From an uncultured Selenomonadaceae bacterium (GTDB taxonomy: Bacteria > Bacillota > Negativicutes > Selenomonadales > Selenomonadaceae): a stretch of 5,684 nucleotides of DNA. Position 1 is the first letter of the stretch, and each line of letters starts with the position of its first letter. This document shows positions 1 to 4,590 of this stretch, in pieces. The notes below the pieces were generated by a model. The model had not been told where the DNA came from. It did not search any database and saw nothing but the letters and a program-made list of their open reading frames with translations. The translations under genes and the position numbers were made by a program. The stretch is taken from NCBI GenBank assembly GCA_905233965.1, contig CAJOFG010000080.1, positions 1-5,684 of the forward strand. The letters are read 5' to 3'.

Positions 1-816
1 AATATAATGTTTCCGGGCGGCGAAACTTGGCACGCGGTGAGCGAGTGGAAATTGAGCGATTGGAAAAAAACTTTCACGGCAAGTCAAAAGGCGACGGCGC
101 ATAACGGTCGCTATCCGATTTTTTTCGAGAACCACGACAAGCCGAGAGCGGTGAATAATTTTTTCCCGCCGGACGCAGATAAAAATCTTGCGGCAAAGGC
201 TTTGGCGACGGTACTTTTCACTTTGCGCGGAACGCCTTTCGTTTTTGAAGGTCAGGAATTGGGTTATACAAATGTTGCTTATGACTCAATCGACGCGTAC
301 GATGACATTTCGTCGCACGGACAATACAAGGCAGCAATCGACGCCGGATATTCTCAAGGCGAGGCGTTGAAGTTTGTGCAGAGATTCAGCCGAGACAATG
401 CGCGGACTCCCATGCAATGGACGCCGGGCAGAAATGCCGGATTCACTTCCGGGAAGGCATGGCTCCCGATTCACGACGATTATAAAACTTGCAACGTGGA
501 AACGGAGGAGGACGACGAAAATTCCGTACTGAATTTTTACAAAAAAATAATCGCCCTCCGCAAGTCGAACAAAACTTTGATTGAGGGGCGATATGAAGAA
601 CTTTTGCCGGAGAGCGAAAAAGTGTTTGCGTTCAAGCGGATACTCGGCGACGAAATTTTTTATACGGTCGTCAACTTCACGACGGCGGAAATACTTTTGC
701 CTGAAGAATTTTTTGACGGCGCAGAAAAAGTTTTGGGCAATTACGACGACGAACAAAAAAATATTTTGCGTCCGCTTGAGTCCGTGATTTACAAAAAAGT
801 TTTGCGGAAGGATTAA
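1..816 (+). CDS. GH13 alpha-glucosidase (oligo-1,6-glucosidase-like), C-terminal half
   Basis: The reading frame is open from base 1 and ends at TAA 814-816, so about 271 residues are visible of a family usually near 550. The protein should hydrolyse alpha-glucosidic bonds in short oligosaccharides in the cytoplasm. Visible GH13 signatures are NHDKPR (130-147), whose Asp at 136-138 is the transition-state-stabilising catalytic residue; GQELGYTN (250-273), next to the active site; and RTPMQW (403-420) followed by NAGF, typical of the oligo-1,6-glucosidase/trehalose-6-phosphate hydrolase/dextran glucosidase group. The last ~95 residues look like the C-terminal beta-sandwich domain. The catalytic nucleophile Asp and acid/base Glu lie upstream and cannot be checked, and substrate (isomaltose, dextran, sucrose, trehalose-6-P) cannot be fixed from this half. 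The ATG at 7-9 is an internal Met. The prepilin peptidase follows 2 nt after the stop. Confidence 0.93.
   Translation, partial: NIMFPGGETWHAVSEWKLSDWKKTFTASQKATAHNGRYPIFFENHDKPRAVNNFFPPDADKNLAAKALATVLFTLRGTPFVFEGQELGYTNVAYDSIDAYDDISSHGQYKAAIDAGYSQGEALKFVQRFSRDNARTPMQWTPGRNAGFTSGKAWLPIHDDYKTCNVETEEDDENSVLNFYKKIIALRKSNKTLIEGRYEELLPESEKVFAFKRILGDEIFYTVVNFTTAEILLPEEFFDGAEKVLGNYDDEQKNILRPLESVIYKKVLRKD
806..812 (+). promoter_or_regulatory. Ribosome binding site for the prepilin peptidase
   Basis: GGAAGGA lies 6 nt before GTG 819 and within the last codons of the upstream glucosidase gene. It decides the GTG start and implies the two genes are on one transcript. Confidence 0.7.
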
Positions 817-818
817 AC

Positions 819-1424
819 GTGTTCACGCTTGCAAATATTTTTGTCGCCGGACTGTTGACGTTCGCCGGCTCGAAACTCATCGATTTTTTATACCGACTTC
901 CTGACGCGCCGCTCACTTACCCGGAGCAAATAAAAATTCGTTCGCGTTTTCGGAAAATAATTTTATTCGCCGGATTTTTCGTCTGCGCGGAATTTTTTTT
1001 GCCGGGAAATTTTTATCGAATGGCGGCAAGTTTTTTTCTGCTCGTCGTAACCGTCACGGATTCGGAACAGTACGTCGTGTTCGACAAAATAATTTTTCCG
1101 TTCGCCGTCTTGGGTTTGGTCGCGGCGTTGCATTTGAATTTGCCACTTGCCGACCGGTTAATCGCGTCATTTGTCGGCGGGGGAATATTTTTTTTGCTTG
1201 CCGTGCTGACGAAAGGTATCGGCGGCGGTGACGTGAAACTGATTGCCGCGCTCGGTCTTTGGTTCGGGACGGAAAAACTTTTTGACATAGTTACAATCGG
1301 TTGCGTTGCCGGAGGAATTGTCGCGTTGATTTTGATTTTGTCCGGACGAAAAAATTTCGGAAGTTTCTTTGCATACGCTCCGTATTTTTCATTGACGGCA
1401 ATTTTTATTTTTTTAATGCAATAA
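819..1424 (+). CDS. Prepilin peptidase, A24 family, short form
   Basis: This 201-residue membrane protein should be the aspartyl protease that cleaves the leader of type IV pilin-like or competence pseudopilin precursors. Both catalytic aspartates are visible: D81 in the TVTDSEQ segment and D138 in GIGGGDVK, the latter matching the family GxGDxK motif. Several hydrophobic segments (about 1-20, 46-60, 66-80, 91-106, 115-131, 155-176, 184-200) fit a polytopic protein. YRLP near residues 25-28 resembles the start of full-length PilD/ComC enzymes, but the cysteine-containing N-methyltransferase domain is missing, so the protein is about 90 residues shorter than PilD. It starts at GTG 819 with GGAAGGA at 806-812, 6 nt upstream and inside the end of the glucosidase gene, so translation is probably coupled. 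Its substrates are not encoded in this window. Confidence 0.9.
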   Translation: MFTLANIFVAGLLTFAGSKLIDFLYRLPDAPLTYPEQIKIRSRFRKIILFAGFFVCAEFFLPGNFYRMAASFFLLVVTVTDSEQYVVFDKIIFPFAVLGLVAALHLNLPLADRLIASFVGGGIFFLLAVLTKGIGGGDVKLIAALGLWFGTEKLFDIVTIGCVAGGIVALILILSGRKNFGSFFAYAPYFSLTAIFIFLMQ

Positions 1425-1462
1425 AAAATTCCCGGTGTACCGTAATACGCCGGGAGTTTTTT
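1423..1462. terminator. Bidirectional intrinsic terminator
   Basis: CCCGGTGTA (1431-1439) pairs with TACGCCGGG (1446-1454) around a 6-nt loop, giving a 9-bp GC-rich stem with one wobble pair. On the + strand it is followed by T6 at 1457-1462. On the - strand the A-run at 1423-1428 becomes a T-tract after the same stem. It sits between the convergent ends of the prepilin peptidase (1424) and the 3D-domain gene (1484), so it can serve both. Confidence 0.88.
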
Positions 1463-1483
1463 CTCACAACCGACCGGAAAAAA

Positions 1484-2707
1484 TCAATCGTCGAGAATGT
1501 AAATTTCAAAACTTTGCACTCCGAAACTCATCGCTTCTTCGTAAGTGTCGAAGGCAATATCAATCGTGTTGCCGACAACCGCGCCGCCGGTATCTTCCGC
1601 AATCGCTTCGCCGTAGCCCGGAATGTAAACGCGTGTGCCGAGCGGAATTACCGAAGGGTCAACGGCAATTACTCCGCGACGAACACGGGTACCGGACGCG
1701 GTGTATCTGCTCAAGCCGGGATCGTCCGCACTGTAAGCGGTCGCCCGGACGTAGATCGAACGGCGGTAAGTCGGCATGGAGTCAATGGCTTCGTCCCATT
1801 CCTCTTCCTCTTCGTCGGTTGCCTCGTACTCCTCATTTTCCAGCGCGGCGTAAGTCATGATGCCGCAAACTCCGTCGGCGGTAAGTCCCATGCTCCGCTG
1901 AAAATTTCTGATGGCGTTCACCGTATTTTCTCCGCAAACTCCGTCGGCAGAACCGGAAAGGTAGCCGCGCTCAATCAATCTTTCCTGAACGGCTTTAACG
2001 CCCGGTCCCCGCATACCCGGTTTGATGCCACTTCCTGTTTCCGCATATTCTCCGGACGATTGAACCGTTTCGGTGTTTTGCAAATTCGGATTGTTCAACG
2101 CTTGGAAAGTTGCCGCGCCGCAAACTCCGTCGGCAGTCAAACCGTTTGCCGCTTGAAATTTTTTAAGCGCGGTTTCCGTTCCCGGTCCGAAAACTCCGTC
2201 GGCACTTCCGGTCAGGTAACCGAGTCCGATTAACATATCCTGCATTTCTCGGACGCGGTCGTTGTTGTCGCCGAGTTTCAGCGGCGCGTCGGACGATTCC
2301 AAATTGTTCGATTCGGCTCTGTCGATGCCTTCAAAAGAAATTTTCCCGGCGATAAATTCGTTGATGTCGATTTTTCCGTAAGCTGCCGCGTGCAAAACTT
2401 TGAAAGTTTTTTCGTCGCAAATTCCGGTAACTTCAAAACCGATTGCCGACTGGAAATTTTTTATCGCCTCAACGGTCTGCTCTCCGCAAACTCCGTCAGG
2501 CTTTCCGCCCAAAAGACCTTGAGCGATTAAACAAACCTGCACTTCCCGGACTTCGTCGCCCCTGTCGCCGAGTTGAACGGTCGCCGAACAAAAATTTAAT
2601 TCCGTCGCGAAAAAAAACAAAGTCGCCGCGAAAAAAATTTTTTTGAAAAACGGTGATTTGAAATCGGTTTTAAAAAATTTTTTCGTTTTAAACTTCGTCA
2701 CGCCCAT
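1484..2707 (-). CDS. Secreted cell-wall protein: three peptidoglycan-binding domains plus 3D domain
   Basis: This is a 407-residue exported protein. A basic N terminus and a hydrophobic stretch (about residues 25-34, IFFAATLFFF) form a Sec signal peptide, with cleavage likely just after the CSA at 40-42. Three peptidoglycan_binding_1 repeats follow (about 44-107, 143-206, 228-290), each with the LGD..V..mQ..L...G and DGVxG..T..A...FQ pattern. An acidic linker (291-309) leads to a 3D domain (about 316-407), named for three conserved Asp, here D350 (AVDP), D372 (AEDTGG) and D383 (TIDIAF). 3D domains adopt the fold of MltA-type lytic transglycosylases, so wall binding and glycan-strand cleavage or remodelling is the likely role. 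ATG 2707 is preferred over an in-frame TTG at 2758, because AAAGGCGGA (2718-2726) lies about 10 nt before the ATG. The stop is TGA 1484-1486. Confidence 0.9.
   Translation of the reverse strand: MGVTKFKTKKFFKTDFKSPFFKKIFFAATLFFFATELNFCSATVQLGDRGDEVREVQVCLIAQGLLGGKPDGVCGEQTVEAIKNFQSAIGFEVTGICDEKTFKVLHAAAYGKIDINEFIAGKISFEGIDRAESNNLESSDAPLKLGDNNDRVREMQDMLIGLGYLTGSADGVFGPGTETALKKFQAANGLTADGVCGAATFQALNNPNLQNTETVQSSGEYAETGSGIKPGMRGPGVKAVQERLIERGYLSGSADGVCGENTVNAIRNFQRSMGLTADGVCGIMTYAALENEEYEATDEEEEEWDEAIDSMPTYRRSIYVRATAYSADDPGLSRYTASGTRVRRGVIAVDPSVIPLGTRVYIPGYGEAIAEDTGGAVVGNTIDIAFDTYEEAMSFGVQSFEIYILDD
1863..2500 (-). repeat. Five near-identical 17-bp copies encoding the DGVxG motif
   Basis: A 17-bp segment reading CCGCAAACTCCGTCGGC on the + strand is exact at 1863-1879, 1932-1948 and 2118-2134. 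Near-copies lie at 2187-2203 (one change) and 2484-2500 (ends in AGG). Each encodes part of the DGVCG/DGVFG motif of a peptidoglycan-binding repeat, two motifs per domain. The repetition is thus explained by internal domain duplication within the 3D-domain gene, with strong sequence conservation at the DNA level. Confidence 0.85.
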
Positions 2708-2747
2708 TTTTAAAAATCCGCCTTTCAAAAAAAATTGTCCGGTAAAA

Positions 2748-2777
2748 ATTAAACGCAAAACCTTAAAATTCCTTCAA
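2748..2777 (-). promoter_or_regulatory. Candidate promoter for the 3D-domain gene
   Basis: Read on the - strand, TTGAAG (2772-2777) and TTTAAT (2748-2753) are separated by 18 bp and resemble sigma-A -35 and -10 boxes at 4/6 and 5/6 positions. Transcription would start near 2741, giving a leader of about 34 nt before ATG 2707. The region is AT-rich, so chance matches are easy. Confidence 0.35.
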
Positions 2778-2785
2778 AATTTTTC

Positions 2786-2814
2786 TTGTCCGTTCAAAAA
2801 AGTTATGCTATTAT
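2786..2814 (+). promoter_or_regulatory. Sigma-A-type promoter for flagellin
   Basis: TTGTCC (2786-2791) and TATTAT (2809-2814) are separated by exactly 17 bp. The expected transcription start is near 2820-2822, leaving a leader of about 68 nt before ATG 2889. I looked for a flagellar sigma-28 promoter (TAAA, ~15 bp, GCCGATAA), the usual type for flagellin, and found no convincing match; GCTGACGG at 2815-2822 is only a partial fit. Confidence 0.6.
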
Positions 2815-2815
2815 G

Positions 2816-2862
2816 CTGACGGGACAGTTGAAAATTTTTTAACGGATTATTTTTTCCGTCAG
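2816..2862 (+). repeat. Nested inverted repeats at the flagellin mRNA start
   Basis: CTGACGG (2816-2822) is exactly complementary to CCGTCAG (2856-2862) over a 33-nt gap. Inside it, ACGGA (2842-2846) pairs with TCCGT (2855-2859) over an 8-nt loop, competing for the same right arm. The outer left arm overlaps the expected transcription start, so the outer pair may be a DNA operator or, if transcription starts slightly earlier, a 5'-end mRNA stem. Role unproven. Confidence 0.5.
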
Positions 2863-2873
2863 GGAAGAAGAAA

Positions 2874-2884
2874 GGAAAGGTGAT
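2874..2884 (+). promoter_or_regulatory. Ribosome binding site of the flagellin gene
   Basis: GGAAAGGTGAT is a near-complete complement of the 3' end of 16S rRNA and lies just upstream of ATG 2889. An in-frame GTG at 2880 is part of this site itself, so ATG 2889 is the better start. It gives the MA... N terminus usual for flagellins. Confidence 0.75.
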
Positions 2885-2888
2885 TATA

Positions 2889-3758
2889 ATGGCAATCGGT
2901 TCAGTTAATCCTGCACTTTCCAACTTGAACAGGACAACCAATTCCATCTCCAGAATCACGCAGAAGATTACCACCGGTTCAAATTATCCGGACGCTTCCT
3001 ACGGCGGTGCCGCCTATGCAATTCTTCAACGCATGAACGGGCATATCGGCGCAACCAATCAATCTGTGCAAAACACTCAAAATATGAGTTCGATGGTCAA
3101 GACCGCAGAGGGTGCGACTTCAAACACAATCGACGCGCTCAAGACAATTCAAGAAACTCTCGTAAACGCGGCGAACGGAACGAACACTTCAACGGATCGT
3201 GCCGCAATGCAAGAAAATATCAATCAACTCGTTGCACAAATTGACGACAACGCCGGAGTGCAGTATAATGGCATGAATCTGCTTGACGGCTCGAAAGAAA
3301 ATCTTTTGGTTTCCGGAGTCAACGGTTACGAAAATGTTTCGCTCGGCGATATGCGTTCGCAGGCTCTCGGCTTGAGAGATTCAAACGGAAACGTATCAAT
3401 TGATTTGTCCAGCGACGAATCAATTCAAGCGGCGTTGGAAACCGTCGGCGGAGCGTTGGACTTCGTGCAAGGTGTCAACGGAGATTTGCAAGCGTCCCTC
3501 GAAGGCGGCTTGACTCTCGATGAAGCTTTGGACGAGGCGACTTCTCAAGGTGCTTACGCGCAACGTTTGCAGTATCAATCGGATCTCTATACCACAATGT
3601 CGGAAAATGAACAGGCTGCGGCCTCAACAATCGGAGATGCGGACATTGCAAAAGAGATTACGAATTTGAAAAGCGAACAGGTTCTTCAGCAAATCGGATT
3701 GTACGCCACGCAAATGTACAATCACAATTTGTCGAACGCTTTGGCTCTGTTGTCCTGA
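2889..3758 (+). CDS. Flagellin (divergent, short)
   Basis: This 289-residue protein is a flagellar filament subunit. The N-terminal D0/D1 region is clear: N-L-N-R..I..I..KI.TG at 11-30, then N.Q..QN.Q...SMV.TAEGA at 57-76, AANGTNT (94-100), DRAA.QENINQL (103-114) and YNGMNLLDGS (126-135). A short variable middle (about 136-195) is followed by a C-terminal D1/D0 helix with IGDADIAKEI (248-257) and a hydrophobic end LALLS. It is exported by the flagellar type III apparatus, so no Sec signal is expected. The usual INSAADDAAGLAI segment is replaced by SNYPDASYGGAAYAI (31-45), and the C terminus also differs from standard FliC/Hag, so it may be a minor filament or variant flagellin. No other flagellar gene is in the window. 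Transcription probably comes from the promoter at 2786-2814, and no terminator separates it from the tRNA downstream. Confidence 0.93.
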   Translation: MAIGSVNPALSNLNRTTNSISRITQKITTGSNYPDASYGGAAYAILQRMNGHIGATNQSVQNTQNMSSMVKTAEGATSNTIDALKTIQETLVNAANGTNTSTDRAAMQENINQLVAQIDDNAGVQYNGMNLLDGSKENLLVSGVNGYENVSLGDMRSQALGLRDSNGNVSIDLSSDESIQAALETVGGALDFVQGVNGDLQASLEGGLTLDEALDEATSQGAYAQRLQYQSDLYTTMSENEQAAASTIGDADIAKEITNLKSEQVLQQIGLYATQMYNHNLSNALALLS

Positions 3759-3767
3759 GGCTTTAAG

Positions 3768-3841
3768 GCGGGCATAGTTCATCGGTAGAATGAGAGCTTC
3801 CCAAGCTTTAGAGGCGGGTTCGATTCCCGTTGCCCGCTCCA
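3768..3841 (+). tRNA. tRNA-Gly, anticodon CCC
   Basis: A complete 74-nt cloverleaf is visible. The acceptor stem GCGGGCA (3768-3774) pairs with TGCCCGC (3831-3837), the D stem is 3777-3780/3788-3791, and the anticodon stem 3793-3797/3805-3809 holds the loop TTCCCAA with anticodon CCC at 3800-3802. The T stem-loop is 3814-3830 with TTCGATT, and U73 plus an encoded CCA closes it at 3838-3841. It decodes GGG glycine codons. It begins only 9 nt after the flagellin stop, with no obvious promoter of its own in the gap, and is followed by an intrinsic terminator. Confidence 0.97.
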
Positions 3842-3853
3842 AAATGAAATTTC

Positions 3854-3883
3854 AAGAGGTGTCGTGTCCGGGCATCTCTTTTT
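3854..3883 (+). terminator. Intrinsic terminator after tRNA-Gly
   Basis: AAGAGGTG (3854-3861) pairs with CATCTCTT (3873-3880) with one G-U wobble around an 11-nt loop, running into T5 at 3879-3883. It probably ends transcripts from the tRNA and, by read-through, from the flagellin gene. Confidence 0.8.
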
Positions 3884-3915
3884 AATTTTGCCGAAAATTT
3901 GTTGTCACAAAAATC

Positions 3916-3920
3916 GGGAG
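3916..3920 (+). promoter_or_regulatory. Ribosome binding site deciding a TTG start
   Basis: GGGAG, continuing into GTGAT, lies 10 nt before TTG 3931 and 25 nt before the first in-frame ATG (3946). The spacing favours the TTG start for the 161-residue protein. Confidence 0.6.
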
Positions 3921-3930
3921 TGATTCTGCC

Positions 3931-4416
3931 TTGATTGATGATGAAATGTTGAAACGATTGGAGTCGTACTTGGCGGAAAATTATGTTGAACTCCAAATAA
4001 AATTTTCCGTCGGACCGAAATATTCCAGGTTAAGCGGATTTATTCAAGAGAGGATTGACAATCTTCTTGCAAAATTTGACCATACGTTTTCAAATTATCT
4101 TCGCGACCTCATCAAAAGCAAAGGCTTAACCGAAATTGAAGTGTACAAAAAAGCTTGTTTGGACAGAAGAATTTTTTCAAAACTTCGCAATGACAGAAGT
4201 TACAAACCGAGCAAAAGAACGATATTGTCCGTAGCTTTTGCGATGGAGTTGAATTTAAACGAAGCGGAGGATTTACTCAAGCAGGGAGGTTATGCCCTCT
4301 CGGAATATTCCAAGTTTGATGTGATAATTCGATTTTTTTTCGAGAATCAAATTTATGATTTGTTTTTGATAAATGAAATTTTGGACTGCTACGATTTCAA
4401 CCCGTTGAGCGTTTAA
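3931..4416 (+). CDS. Stand-alone helix-turn-helix-like protein (macro-protein C-terminal domain type)
   Basis: This 161-residue soluble protein of unknown function has two parts. Residues 1-50 are a charged helical stretch. Residues about 52-155 match, by my recollection of the family, the conserved domain found after the macro (ADP-ribose-binding) domain in many Bacillota proteins: TFSNYLRDLI..KGLTE.EVYKKA.LDRR.FSKLR, then YKPSKRT, an A.ALELNL-like helix (102-110), LL...GYALS (115-124), SKFD.II..F and IYD.F.INEIL. The core (about 60-125) reads like an XRE-type HTH, so nucleic-acid binding is possible but untested. No macro domain is present here or next door. The start is TTG 3931, because GGGAG (3916-3920) lies 10 nt upstream; the in-frame ATG 3946 is too far away. 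The gene lies between two terminators and is probably monocistronic. Confidence 0.82.
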   Translation: MIDDEMLKRLESYLAENYVELQIKFSVGPKYSRLSGFIQERIDNLLAKFDHTFSNYLRDLIKSKGLTEIEVYKKACLDRRIFSKLRNDRSYKPSKRTILSVAFAMELNLNEAEDLLKQGGYALSEYSKFDVIIRFFFENQIYDLFLINEILDCYDFNPLSV

Positions 4417-4447
4417 AAAATTTTTTCATGTCGCTTTGAAAGAGACC

Positions 4448-4494
4448 AAAAATATTTTCGATTGAATTAAAATGACAATCGGGAATATTTTTTT
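4448..4494 (+). terminator. Long AT-rich hairpin with T-tract
   Basis: A 17-bp stem is formed by 4448-4464 and 4476-4492, with two G-U wobbles and an 11-nt loop (4465-4475); T-residues run from 4488 to 4494. It lies 31 nt after the stop of the helix-turn-helix gene and fits its intrinsic terminator. The stem is nearly symmetrical with an A-run on its left side. It ends only about 10 nt before the next ribosome site, leaving no room for a complete promoter between. Confidence 0.75.
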
Positions 4495-4503
4495 GTTTCG
4501 TCA

Positions 4504-4510
4504 AGGGAGG
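4504..4510 (+). promoter_or_regulatory. Strong ribosome binding site before the unknown gene
   Basis: AGGGAGG is the best ribosome site in the right part of the window and stands 8 nt before ATG 4519. That ATG is not in the frame of the long coding region that follows, which makes this site important for interpreting the gene start. Confidence 0.7.
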
Positions 4511-4518
4511 ATTCGACA

Positions 4519-4590
4519 ATGAAAAAATTTCAAAAAAATGTTTCGCGGGGGTTGATGAAATGGTTAATCGCGCTTTCCGATATGATTTAA
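4519..4590 (+). CDS. 23-codon ORF: leader peptide or out-of-frame start of the next gene
   Basis: ATG 4519 with a strong ribosome site opens a 23-residue ORF, MKKFQKNVSRGLMKWLIALS and three more, ending at TAA 4588-4590. It overlaps the start of the long frame, whose first ATG is 4560. Two readings are possible. It may be a short leader whose translation is coupled to ATG 4560. Or it may be the true N terminus of the large protein, separated by a one-base offset. A -1 shift or one extra A at the A7 run 4532-4538 would join it in frame, giving MKKFQKKCFAGVDEMVNRAF as the N terminus. The peptide resembles nothing I know, and its composition does not decide between the two. Confidence 0.45.
   Translation: MKKFQKNVSRGLMKWLIALSDMI

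Noticed and set aside
1301..2233. Plus-strand 310-codon ORF opposite the 3D-domain gene
   Set aside because: It is antisense to clear PG-binding and 3D domains, and repeated motifs in it mirror the DGVCG repeats.
1863..2500. Spaced 17-bp repeats considered as a CRISPR array
   Set aside because: Spacing is irregular (52 to about 280 bp between copies), and the repeats encode a recurring protein motif in a coding gene.
2756..2758. TTG as the start of the 3D-domain gene (17 residues longer)
   Set aside because: No good ribosome site lies before it, whereas AAAGGCGGA is well placed for ATG 2707.
2815..2822. Sigma-28-type -10 box (GCTGACGG) for flagellin
   Set aside because: It matches only about half of the consensus, and no TAAA -35 lies at the right distance; the sigma-A-type pair is much better.
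3624..3842. Minus-strand ORF beginning ERATGIEPASKAWEA, across the flagellin end and tRNA
   Set aside because: It is the antisense of the tRNA-Gly, a known kind of false protein; it lies over a real tRNA and flagellin gene.
3808..3996. Minus-strand ORF ending AGNGNRTRL
   Set aside because: It is also antisense to the tRNA 3' half and to the terminator, and it overlaps the start of a better-supported + gene.
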